A DNA stretch of 64,000 nucleotides from DAOUJW01 sp965218945 (lineage in GTDB: Bacteria > Chloroflexota > Dehalococcoidia > Lucifugimonadales > UBA2985), in the NCBI GenBank assembly GCA_965218945.1, contig OZ244718.1:1922001-1986000 (forward strand), in the 5' to 3' direction. Numbering within the stretch: the stretch's first letter is position 1; every line of letters starts with the position of its first letter. The notes under the pieces are model-generated. The model searched no databases, was not told where the DNA came from, and worked only from the letters and a program-made list of their open reading frames with translations. Positions 41,522 to 50,400 of this stretch are shown piece by piece. The position numbers and the translations under genes are program-made.

Positions 41522-42211
41522 TCACACCAAGGTTCGCAGCATCGACTCGAAGATAGACCTGCCATCCGTTCCACCCAGGGACGGCTCGCAGCAGCGCTCC
41601 GGATGGGGCATCATCCCCATCACGTTGCCCTGCTCGTTAACGATGCCTGCAACGTTCTCCAGCGATCCGTTGGGGTTGGACTCCGGCGTTATCTCGCCCT
41701 CCGGCGTGCAGTAGCGGAACACAATCTGGCCGTTGGCGTTCAGGGAGGCCAGGGTTTCATCGTCGGCGTAGTAGTTCCCCTCGCCGTGGGATATGGGAAC
41801 GCGCAGGACCTGGCCTGGGTTGCACCCTGACGTGAAGCCTGTGCGGTTGTTCTCCACCCGCAGATCGACCCACTGGCAGCGAAACTGCAAGTGTTCGTTG
41901 CGCATGAGCGCGCCCGGCAGGAGGCCGGCCTCACACAGTATCTGGAAACCGTTGCATATGCCCATCACCAGACCGCCCCTTGCAGCGAACCGCTCCACCT
42001 CCTCCATCACCGGAGAGAAGCGGGCGACCGCGCCTGTCCTCAGGTAGTCGCCGTAGGAGAAACCGCCCGGAAGTATGAGGCAGTCCAGACCCGACAGATC
42101 CCTGTCCTTGTGCCAAACGTACTGCGCCTCATGGCCCAGCACGGAGTCGACCACGTGGTAGCAGTCACCGTCGCTCCAGGTTCCCGGAAAGACTATGACT
42201 CCGAACCTCAT
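41522..42211 (-). CDS. purQ: phosphoribosylformylglycinamidine synthase subunit PurQ
   Basis: 229 residues. Class I glutamine amidotransferase: nucleophile in VMGICNGFQIL (Cys), and catalytic His-Glu in MMPHPERC; GGFSYGDYLR is the PurQ-specific oxyanion strand. Supplies ammonia to PurL. First gene of the purQL unit; an intrinsic terminator (42246-42280) of the preceding operon lies just upstream. Confidence 0.95.
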   Translation of the reverse strand: MRFGVIVFPGTWSDGDCYHVVDSVLGHEAQYVWHKDRDLSGLDCLILPGGFSYGDYLRTGAVARFSPVMEEVERFAARGGLVMGICNGFQILCEAGLLPGALMRNEHLQFRCQWVDLRVENNRTGFTSGCNPGQVLRVPISHGEGNYYADDETLASLNANGQIVFRYCTPEGEITPESNPNGSLENVAGIVNEQGNVMGMMPHPERCCEPSLGGTDGRSIFESMLRTLV

Positions 42212-42245
42212 ATCATATCTCCACCGGTGTCAGGATATTCCAGGG

Positions 42246-42280
42246 AATAAAGAAAAGCGCCCCCAGTTTCCCAAGGCGCT
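42246..42280 (-). terminator. intrinsic terminator of the rpsU-yqeY unit
   Basis: On the minus strand AGCGCC pairs with GGCGCT (42256-42280; two further G-U pairs possible), then TTTCTTTATT. It is about 40 bases beyond the yqeY stop and ahead of purQ. Confidence 0.8.
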
Positions 42281-42320
42281 CCTTCTGTTCACAATTGGCG
42301 GGGCCTGTACTCTGCAATAG

Positions 42321-42803
42321 TTATAGCTGTTCAAGGAGCTGCGATACCACCTGATTGACCACCGTGCCTTCGGCCTTTCCCCTTACCTGCGGCATCAGCT
42401 TGCCCATGACCTTGCCTCTGTCCGCGGGGCCCCGGGCTCCCACGTCTTGCATGATTTCCTGGGCCAGGGCTATAATCTCTTCAGGCGTCAGCTGTGCGGG
42501 CAGGTAGGCCAGCAACACATCAAGCTCCGCCTCCTCCTTCTGCACCAAATCCTCCCGTCCGCCTTTGCGGAATTCGGTGATGCTCTCCCTATGCCTTCTA
42601 ACCTGCTTGGATACAACCCCCAGAATACCCTCGTCATCCAAGGATTTCTGGGCGGCCTTCTCGTCGTTCTGGATCTCTGAGCGCACCATACGAAGCACTG
42701 AGCGACGAAGCTCGTCTCGCGCCCGCATTGCGCTCTTCAAGTCCTCTTCGAGTCGTTCTCTGATATCCTGGGCAGGCTCGGTCTCGCTATGTCCGGCGTA
42801 CAT
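42321..42803 (-). CDS. GatB/YqeY domain protein
   Basis: 160 residues. Matches the YqeY family: EDLKSAMRARDELRRSVLRMVRSEI, QVRRHRESITEFRKGGREDLVQKEEAELDVLLAYLPAQLT, and GKVMGKLMPQVRGKAEGTVVNQVVSQLL. Resembles the tRNA-binding C-terminal domain of GatB; role still unclear. Follows rpsU with a 17-base overlap, a common bacterial pairing (rpsU-yqeY). Confidence 0.92.
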   Translation of the reverse strand: MYAGHSETEPAQDIRERLEEDLKSAMRARDELRRSVLRMVRSEIQNDEKAAQKSLDDEGILGVVSKQVRRHRESITEFRKGGREDLVQKEEAELDVLLAYLPAQLTPEEIIALAQEIMQDVGARGPADRGKVMGKLMPQVRGKAEGTVVNQVVSQLLEQL

Positions 42804-42987
42804 CGCTGGTGCTTCGAGAGCTCTTGCGCCTCTTGGCTGCGGCTTTCCGCTTGCGCTTCACGCTGGGCTTCTCGAAGTGCGCTCGACGTCGCGCCTCGGA
42901 CAGGACGCCGTCCATCTGCACCCTCTTATTGAAACGCCTCAAGAGGCTGTCAAAGGTCTCTCCCTCTCTGACTACGACCTGCGACAA
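42787..42987 (-). CDS. rpsU: ribosomal protein S21
   Basis: 66 residues starting with TTG, preceded by AGGGGGAG. VVREGETFDSLLRRFNKRVQ and EARRRAHFEKPSVKRKRKA are diagnostic. Small-subunit protein involved in initiation. A near-perfect promoter (43049-43078) stands upstream, giving a leader of about 55 bases. Confidence 0.93.
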   Translation of the reverse strand: MSQVVVREGETFDSLLRRFNKRVQMDGVLSEARRRAHFEKPSVKRKRKAAAKRRKSSRSTSDVRRT

Positions 42988-43048
42988 ACTCTCCCCCTTT
43001 CTGCCACTCTGAGAAACTGCAAAAAAGGCCTATTAGACCCGTTAAGCG

Positions 43049-43078
43049 ATTATAAGTTAGACGCCAAGAAGGTGTCAA
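43049..43078 (-). promoter_or_regulatory. near-consensus promoter for rpsU-yqeY
   Basis: TTGACA (43073-43078), 18-base spacer, TATAAT (43049-43054): both boxes perfect. Predicted start near 43041. Confidence 0.8.
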
Positions 43079-43190
43079 GCGGAGTACGGGGTGTGGAGGG
43101 CGCACCGTAGTGGGGGCCACTAGGCAGGAATCCAGTATGACTGCAAGCTCCGGCAGAGTCCCCACTTCGCATTAGCTCGCTTCGCGTGAG

Positions 43191-43628
43191 CTACCTCTTC
43201 CTGGCCCAGACGGTGTGGTAGTTCTCGCCGCTGATTACTGCGCCAAGCTCGTTCTTCTCCAGCCGGCGCACCTCTTGCAGCACGTCGTTGCACACCTGTA
43301 TAGCCTCTTTGTGCCCCGAGTAGGCGAACCGCTCAAGCACCTTCGACCATACTCCGAGCTGGACCAGGCTGTCCACGTACTTGGGCCACGGAACGACAGT
43401 TATGCTTTTTGGCCTTGGAAACTGAGGCCGCAGCTTTCTCAGGGAACGCTGGCGCTCCTCAAGGGAGCCGGCCATGGGCACAATCCGGATCATTGGGGGG
43501 TCCTCCGCCGTGAATCTGGTGTCGATCAGAATGGTCTTTCTGAGGACGGGGAAGTATATGGATACGACATCCGCGGTGTTGACGTTCTTGAGCAGATCAT
43601 CCAGATCTATTCGAAAATCGCCATCCAT
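43191..43628 (-). CDS. conserved-looking hypothetical protein
   Basis: 145 residues from the ATG at 43628 (GGGAGG eleven bases upstream; in-frame TTG at 43667 would add 13). No signal peptide or membrane helix. Content: FRIDLDDLLKNVNTADVVSIYFPVLRKTILIDTRF at the start, a basic centre, and a helical end. The sequence is not low complexity and codon use looks native, so it is real, but I recognise no family. It lies behind etfA across a strong hairpin (43672-43718). Confidence 0.6.
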   Translation of the reverse strand: MDGDFRIDLDDLLKNVNTADVVSIYFPVLRKTILIDTRFTAEDPPMIRIVPMAGSLEERQRSLRKLRPQFPRPKSITVVPWPKYVDSLVQLGVWSKVLERFAYSGHKEAIQVCNDVLQEVRRLEKNELGAVISGENYHTVWARKR

Positions 43629-43671
43629 AGCCGGACCGACCTCCCGGAGCAATGATTTCACCCACAATAAT

Positions 43672-43718
43672 CCGGGCTAAGGGCACAGGCACACATAACC
43701 CCTGTGCCCTTAGCCCGG
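43672..43718. other. 18-bp perfect hairpin between etfA and the downstream gene
   Basis: CCGGGCTAAGGGCACAGG (43672-43689) pairs fully with 43701-43718; loop 11 bases. No T-tract on either side. It could terminate, protect or process the etfBA mRNA. Confidence 0.6.
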
Positions 43719-43769
43719 GATACGGAACCAGATCATTCAGAGCGGAAGGTACCCGCTCGACTTGCTGGT

Positions 43770-44771
43770 CTACTCGGCCAGAAGCTCCTTCACCTTCGCA
43801 TGGAAGGAAGGGAGGATCTCCTCCCAACGGCCCACTACGCCGCACTCGGAGTGCCTGAAGATGGGTGCGTCAGGATCCCTGTTGATGGCCATTATGTGCT
43901 TGGAGAAAGTCACACCCGATATGTGCTGGCTTGCGCCGGAAATTCCCACGGCCAAGTACAGCTCAGGCGCAACGGACTTGGATGTGATGCCAAGCTGCGT
44001 ATCCATTGAGCAGTAGCCCTCGTCACATGCCCCGCGGGTGGAACCAACGGCGCCCTTCAGGTCGTCTGCCAGTTCCTCCAAGCGCTTCCAGTTATCGGTG
44101 CTCCCGAGGCCTCTGCCCCCACCCACAACTATGCGCGCGTCCTCCAGCTTGACGCCTTCGGCCTCCACCAGCATCATATCGACCACATTGGTCTTGGCGT
44201 TGGCGGGGTCTACGTCCACGTCAAGGGAGATGACCTCGCCCTGGCGAGAGGGGTCCGGAGTAAGGACTTCCTGAGACTTGATGCGCACTGAGGCCATGGC
44301 GGGCCGGACGGGGCCGCAGTCCACTTCGGCCAAGGCCTTGCCGCCGAACACCGGACGGGTTGCAATCAGGCCCTTGCTTGAGGGGTCGATGTTAAGGTCT
44401 GTGCAGTCCATAGCCAGGCCCGTCCGCAGACGGCAGGCCAGCCTGGGAGCAAGGTCTCTGCCCATATAGGTCACACCAACGACAACCGCGTTGGGAGGCG
44501 ACTCCTTGCACATCTTCTCAAGGATGGTGGCATATGACTCCGGCTGGTACTGCTCCAGAATAGGGGCGTCCGCCACGTACACCTTGTCCGCTCCCTGGGC
44601 AAATGCGCCCTTGGCCGCCTCGGTGACGCCGTTGCCAAAAAACACCGCAGAAAGCTCTTCCCCAAGGGCATCCGCCAGCTTCCGACCCACTCCCAGCAAC
44701 TCACCTGTGACGCTTGCGATGGAGCCGTCCAGGAACTCTCCTACAATCAGTACACCGTTTCCGTCTGCCAT
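43770..44771 (-). CDS. etfA: electron transfer flavoprotein alpha subunit
   Basis: 333 residues. N-terminal ETF domain (VLIVGEFLDG, VYVADAPILEQYQPESYA, VVGVTYMGRDLAPRLACRL) and the C-terminal FAD domain (VGGGRGLG, GSTRGACDEGY, QLGITSKSVAPELYLAVGISGASQHISG, NRDPDAPIFRHSECGVVG). Carries electrons from acyl-CoA or other dehydrogenases to the quinone pool. Follows etfB by 41 bases. Confidence 0.93.
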   Translation of the reverse strand: MADGNGVLIVGEFLDGSIASVTGELLGVGRKLADALGEELSAVFFGNGVTEAAKGAFAQGADKVYVADAPILEQYQPESYATILEKMCKESPPNAVVVGVTYMGRDLAPRLACRLRTGLAMDCTDLNIDPSSKGLIATRPVFGGKALAEVDCGPVRPAMASVRIKSQEVLTPDPSRQGEVISLDVDVDPANAKTNVVDMMLVEAEGVKLEDARIVVGGGRGLGSTDNWKRLEELADDLKGAVGSTRGACDEGYCSMDTQLGITSKSVAPELYLAVGISGASQHISGVTFSKHIMAINRDPDAPIFRHSECGVVGRWEEILPSFHAKVKELLAE

Positions 44772-44812
44772 ATTTTAACCTCCTGAATCCGGATAAGGTT
44801 TCGAGCGCCTGC

Positions 44813-45613
44813 CTAGATGATTCTCAACTCTCGGAGCTTGAGGGCCAGGTTAACACCCATCTCTGCCGGGCTCTCTCCTTCGATGATTTCGCATTCGCTT
44901 ACCTTTTCCTCCACATACAGCCGTTGCACTTTTGTCAGTGCCCCCGCGTCTCCCACAGTGGAGGGGTCGATGTCCAGGTCCTGGGCGTTCCATATCACGG
45001 GCTGCTTTCGCCCGGCGGCCATAATGTCCCGCAGCTTGGGATACCTGGCTACACCAACCTCGTCTCCGGCCGTCACCAGCGCAGGCAACGGCGCCTCTAC
45101 GATCTCTCGCCCGTCTCTAATGGTGCGGTCTCCGCGTATCTTACCTTCCTGCACCTCCAGGCGTCCGATATTGATAATGCAGGGAATCCCCAAAAGCTCC
45201 GCCATGTAGGAACCCACCTGTCCATTGTCCCAGTCTCCGGCCTGCCGGCCCGTCAGAATCATATCGTAGTCGCCTACCTTGTTGGCGGCGGCTGCCAGAA
45301 CCCGAGCGGTGGTGAAGGCGTCTCCGCCGTCGAAGGCCGGGTCCTGAAGGAGGATAAGTTCATCGGACCCCATTGCCAGGGCTTTCTTGATGACGTTCAT
45401 AACGGGGTTGTTGCAGAGACTCACCACCGTTATCTCTCCACCAAGTTCGTCCCTCAACCGGAGCGTGGCCTCCACCGCCAACTCGTCGTAGGTGCTGACG
45501 GCGGGGGAAGATCCGGAGGGTGGAACAACGTTGTTGGTCTGAGGGTCTATTCTAAACTGGGTCGGCGGAATATCCGGATCCGGAATTTGCTTAATGAATA
45601 CCAAGAACTTCAT
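44813..45613 (-). CDS. etfB: electron transfer flavoprotein beta subunit
   Basis: 266 residues. MKFLVFIKQIPDPD start, AVEATLRLRD, ELILLQDPAFDGGDAFTTARVLA and the ETF-beta signature MILTGRQAGDWDNGQVGSYMAELLGIP. Binds AMP and forms the heterodimer with EtfA. I use the ATG at 45613 with GGGAGG seven bases before; the open frame extends 47 codons further but without ribosome site and through the promoter. No ETF-QO or acyl-CoA dehydrogenase gene is adjacent. Confidence 0.93.
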   Translation of the reverse strand: MKFLVFIKQIPDPDIPPTQFRIDPQTNNVVPPSGSSPAVSTYDELAVEATLRLRDELGGEITVVSLCNNPVMNVIKKALAMGSDELILLQDPAFDGGDAFTTARVLAAAANKVGDYDMILTGRQAGDWDNGQVGSYMAELLGIPCIINIGRLEVQEGKIRGDRTIRDGREIVEAPLPALVTAGDEVGVARYPKLRDIMAAGRKQPVIWNAQDLDIDPSTVGDAGALTKVQRLYVEEKVSECEIIEGESPAEMGVNLALKLRELRII

Positions 45614-45656
45614 ACGTGTACCTCCCCAGAAAATGACGTAAGGTTTATTAGTGATA

Positions 45657-45685
45657 AATTTAGCACGCAGCCATCCTGGTGTCAA
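45657..45685 (-). promoter_or_regulatory. promoter for etfBA
   Basis: TTGACA (45680-45685), 17-base spacer, TAAATT (45657-45662) on the minus strand; start near 45650. Confidence 0.6.
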
Positions 45686-45753
45686 TAACGCTATCGACCC
45701 TCTTAACACTAGGTCTAGCCAAATCCTGCAAGTAGCGTTACCATAAATCGGCA

Positions 45754-47424
45754 ATGATAGTCAGACGCTTGATTTCAGACTTGCTGGAGCAGGCCATGCA
45801 GGAGGCCAGAACATCGGGCCTGGTGCCGCCCGGCACCGCCGTAGATGTGACGGTGGAGCACCCGCAGAGCGAAGAGCATGGAGACTTTGCGACCAGCCTG
45901 CCACTGAAACTTGCCCGCTCCCTGCGTATGAGCCCGTTGGAAATAGCCCAGAGCATTGCTCCCCTCATTCCTACCGCCGACGCGGTGGAGAGGGTGTGGG
46001 CCGAACCGCCCGGCTTCATCAACTTCTCCCTCAAACCCGCATGGCTGGCATCCCAATTGGAAGGCATAATTTCGGAGGGAGACGAGTACGGCAACATTGA
46101 CCTGGGCAAGGGTGAGCCGGTCCAGGTGGAGTTCGTGAGCGTCAACCCCACAGGCCCTATTCACGTGGGCCACGCCCGTGGCGCGGTGCTGGGAGACGCC
46201 CTGGCGTCGGTCCTCTCCGCCGCCGGCTACAACGTCACCAGGGAGTACTATGTCAACGACGCCGGAAGCCAGATGGAGTCCTTCTATAACTCCCTCTTCA
46301 TCCGGTACCAGCAGGCCCTGGGTCAAGACGCAGAGATGCCCCAGGGCGGGTACATGGGCGACTACATGGTGGAGTTGGGAAAGGACGTTGCGGAGGAGGA
46401 GGGAGACCGCTTCCTGTCCATGCCTGTCGAGGAGGCCGTGAACGAGATTGGTCATATCGGCCTGGACCGGATGCTTCAAAACATCCGAGACGATCTGGAG
46501 AACCTGAGGATACGTTTCGACGTGTGGTTCCGGGAGTACACCCTCTACGATGGCGGACAGTACCAGAGAGCCATGGACGCCCTGAACAACGACAATCACC
46601 TTATGCAGCGGGAGGGCGCCACCTGGTTCGTGTCCACAGCCCTGGGAGAGGACAAGGATAACGTAGTCGTCAGGAGCAACGGCACACCAACCTACTTCGC
46701 CTCCGACATTGCCTACCACTACAACAAGTTCCTGGAGCGCGGCTTCTCCAAGGTGATAGACGTATGGGGCGCGGACCACCAGGGCCACGTCTCCAGGATC
46801 AAGGCCGCCATTGGAGCGCTGGGAATCGATCCCCAACGGCTGACCGTCCTGATTGGTCAGATGGTGACGCTCAAGAGAGGCTCGCAGTTGCTGCGGGCCT
46901 CCAAGCGCACCGGTGAGTTCATAACGCTGCCGGAGCTTCTGGAGGAGGTCGGGCCAGACCCCTGCCGCTACTTCTTCCTGGCAAGATCGCCGGAAAGTCA
47001 GATGGAGTTTGACCTGGAGTTGGCAAAGAAGGAGTCCGCGGAGAACCCCGTCTACTACGTCCAGTACGCCCATGCCAGGATATCCAGCATCCTTCGCCTG
47101 GCGGAGGAGCGCCAAATCGACTTTGACGACGGGGACGTCTACCTCCTGGCGCATCCGGGAGAGTTGAGCCTTATCCGCAAGCTGGTGATGCTGCCGGAGC
47201 TTGTGGAGTCCATGGCCGTCAACCTGGAGCCGCACCACCTGCCTCACTACGCTCAGGAGCTGGCCACCGCATTCCACTGGTTCTACCAGCAGTGCCGGGT
47301 GGTCTCCAGCGAGCCGGGGGATGAGGCTATTACCAAGGCCAGGCTCAAGCTGGTGAAGGCGTCAGCCGTAGTCCTGGGACGGTGCCTGCGTCTCATGGGG
47401 ATGGAAGCCCCGGAGCAGATGTAG
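45754..47424 (+). CDS. argS: arginyl-tRNA synthetase
   Basis: 556 residues. Class I signature HIGH is HVGHARG (in NPTGPIHVGHARG), KMSKS-like loop RASKRTGEF, N-terminal Add-1 domain (HGDFATSLPLKLARSL), YYVNDAGSQ, and the DALR anticodon-binding domain near the end (NPVYYVQYAHARISSIL... LVKASAVVLGRCLRLMGM). Charges tRNA-Arg. A CATAAA box lies at 45742-45747, seven bases before the ATG, and there is no Shine-Dalgarno: possible leaderless mRNA, divergent from etfBA. Confidence 0.95.
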   Translation: MIVRRLISDLLEQAMQEARTSGLVPPGTAVDVTVEHPQSEEHGDFATSLPLKLARSLRMSPLEIAQSIAPLIPTADAVERVWAEPPGFINFSLKPAWLASQLEGIISEGDEYGNIDLGKGEPVQVEFVSVNPTGPIHVGHARGAVLGDALASVLSAAGYNVTREYYVNDAGSQMESFYNSLFIRYQQALGQDAEMPQGGYMGDYMVELGKDVAEEEGDRFLSMPVEEAVNEIGHIGLDRMLQNIRDDLENLRIRFDVWFREYTLYDGGQYQRAMDALNNDNHLMQREGATWFVSTALGEDKDNVVVRSNGTPTYFASDIAYHYNKFLERGFSKVIDVWGADHQGHVSRIKAAIGALGIDPQRLTVLIGQMVTLKRGSQLLRASKRTGEFITLPELLEEVGPDPCRYFFLARSPESQMEFDLELAKKESAENPVYYVQYAHARISSILRLAEERQIDFDDGDVYLLAHPGELSLIRKLVMLPELVESMAVNLEPHHLPHYAQELATAFHWFYQQCRVVSSEPGDEAITKARLKLVKASAVVLGRCLRLMGMEAPEQM

Positions 47425-47455
47425 GTCCTACCCCGGCCCAAAGGGGCGCAGACGC

Positions 47456-50400
47456 CTACTCCTCTACGTCTGGCCTCCAGGCCGGCTGGCCTTCGAGGAG
47501 GTTGCCTTCGGTAATCCGCACCTGGTTGGTTCCGTCGGCGTTCATTACGTAGATCTCCTGGGTGTCTTCTCTGTCTGACGTGAACACAATCTGCGAGCCG
47601 TCGGCTGAGTAGGCCGGGTACGTGTCCCGCGCTGAGTTGAAGGTCAGACGACGCACGTTGGAGCCGTCAGGCTCCATCTCGTATATCTGGGCGTGGCCGT
47701 CTCTCTCAGAGGCGAACACTATCTTGCTGCCGTCAGGAGACCAGTTTGCGGATAGCTCATGCTCCGGGGTGTTGCTCAAGTTCACCTGGTTGGAGCCGTC
47801 AATGTCCATAATGTAGACTTCCCAGTTGTCATCCCGATTGGACACGAACAGGACTCTTGTGCCGTCCGGCGACACCCGCGGTATGGAGTCCCGAGCAGCA
47901 TTCTTCGTGAGCTGGACCGGCGACCCTCCGTCAGCGTCCATCACGAATATCTCCTCGTCGTCGCCGACGCCGACTCCGTCAGCGTTAAACACAATCCTGC
48001 TTCCGTCATGGGACCAGGACGGAAACCCCTCGGCAATCTCCGGGCTGTTGGTCAGATTAGTCGGGTGACGCCCGTCCGCGTCCATCACGTAGGACTCCAG
48101 GTTCCCGTCCCGGAGGCTATCAAAAGCTATATTGACGCCGTCCGGAGACCATTGGGGAGAGGCGCTGTCATCAGCTGCTTCAGTTAGCTTTATGGCGTCC
48201 GTGCCATCGGCGTTCATACGCCATATCTGCACAACGGGCGCTTCATCCAGCGACATGCTGTGATAGGCTATCGGCCGCCCTTCCATAGCCCTGTGCGCGG
48301 GGGAGGCTTGGGGGGAGAGGTCTTCCGCCGGGCTTCGCGTCATAGGCGCCTGGTCGCTGCCGTCCGGATTCATGTAGAACACGTCCGGGTCGCCGTCAAT
48401 CCAGGATACGTAGTAGACCTTGCTGCCGTCGGTGGACCACGCAGGCGCCAGGTCTTTGGCAGTCTGCCGCGTCAGCCTCTCGACCTCGGAGCCGTCGGCG
48501 TTCATGACGTAGATCTCGAAGTTTCCATCCCTGCCGCGCTCAGCCCTGTCGGAATGGAACAGGATTTTCAGGCCGTCCGGGGACCAGCTGGGAGACCCGT
48601 CAAAGTATTCGTTATCGGTGACGCGCGTCTGCTCTCCGGTCTCCACGTCCACCGAGTAAATCTCACTGTTGCCATCTGCCTCCGATTGAAAGGCGATACT
48701 GGAGCCATCCGGAGACCATACGGGATTGAAGTCCCACTCGGAGCCGCCCGTAAGCGCTCTCTCATTAGAGCCGTCGGTGTCCATAACGAAAATGGCGGCA
48801 TCCCCGTCTCGGAAGGACCAGAAAGCAATCCTCTGGCCGTCCGGAGACCACCGGGGTGAACCTTCCAGTGAATCGTTATTGGTCAGGCGTTTGAGGTCGA
48901 GGCCGCCGGAGTCAATGGTGTACAGCTCCCATCCTCCGTCGCGGTTGGAGGCGAAGGCCAGCCTGGTTCCGTCCGGCGACCAGCTGGGCTCCCTGTCGGA
49001 AGCCGGGTCATCAGTCAGCTGGCTTTTGACACTGCCGGCGGCGGTCATCAGGAAGATGTCCTGGTTTCCGGTCTGCGCTGAAGAGAAGGCCAGCGCCCCG
49101 TTGCTGAGCACCCCGCGGTCAGCGAGAAGCAGCGGCGACCAGGCAGCGTCGGCGTCACTTGCCGGATTGCGGGTAAGGCGGAAGAGGTTGGAGCCGTCCG
49201 CGGACACCATGTAAAGCTCCGCGTTGCCCTCGTGCTCTGAGCGGAAGATAATGGCCGCCCCGTTTTGCGCCCATACCGGTGAGCGCTGGCCCCCGGGCAG
49301 GTCCAGCAGTTTTGCCTGGTCCGACCCGTCCGCGCCGATTACGTATATGTCAAAGTCCCCATCGACATCGGACTCAAAGGCTACTTTCTCACCATCCGGA
49401 GACCAGGTCGGCCGTAGGCTGAGAGCGTCGTTGCTGGTCAGTTGCCTTGCGTTTGAGCCGTCTGCCTCCATCACCGCGACTTCCAGGCTCCCATAACGGT
49501 CTGTGGCAAAAGCTATGGAGCTGCCGTCGGGAGACCACGCCGGGCCGTAGTCTTCTCCCGGGTGGTCTGTCAGGTTTGTGTGACCGCTCCCATCGGAGCT
49601 CATTACGTAGACCTCTTTACTCCCGTCACGGTCCGTATCAAAGGCTATGCGCGCGCCGTCCGGCGACCATGAGGGGTGGGCGTCCAGGGCAGCATTGGCC
49701 GTGAGGTTCCTCTGCCCAAGGCCGTCCGTATCCATCACATAGATTTCACCATTGCCGTCGCGGAAGGACTGGAAGGCTATGAGGCCTCCGTCGGGAGACC
49801 ACGCCGGGGACTCGTCCCGAGCCTGGCTACTGGTCAGCCTTGCAACGTGGTTGCCAGACGGTTCCATTCGATAGATGTCCGTCTCTCCAGACCTGTCGGA
49901 CACAAAGGCAATGGCGGTGTTGGATGGCACGGATGGCATATCTCCGGGAAGGGTGCCCCAACGAGGGTACACCTTCAGCCCTCCTCCCATAGTTATCTGA
50001 CGCTTCTCGCTGCCGTCCGCATTCATTACGAAGAGCTCCAGGGGACCGATTGCCAGCGCAACGGTGTACACTATCTTAGTGCCGTCGGGAGACCAATCGG
50101 CCATTAGCTCACCCTCAGGTCCACTGGTCAGAACTCTCACGCTGCCGCCGTCCGCGTTCATCACGTAAACGTCGGTGTTACCCGCCCTGTTGGAATCGAA
50201 CACTATTTTCTGTCCGTCGGGAGACCATCGGGGAGACCCCTCTGTCGCTTCGTCGTTGGTCAGGCGGCGCACATTGCCGCCGTCGATGTCCATCACATAG
50301 ATCTCGTCATTGCCGTCCCGGCCGGAGACAAAGACTATCTTGCTGCCGTCCGGAGATATATGAGGATCGCGATCTCCAGACTCGTTTTCGGTGAGTCGCA

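Noticed and set aside
39307..42320. purS next to purQL
   Set aside because: No 80-residue PurS-like frame is found; a terminator and yqeY lie upstream of purQ.
45614..45754. N-terminal extension of EtfB
   Set aside because: It would run through the etfBA promoter and lacks a ribosome site; the ATG at 45613 has a strong one.
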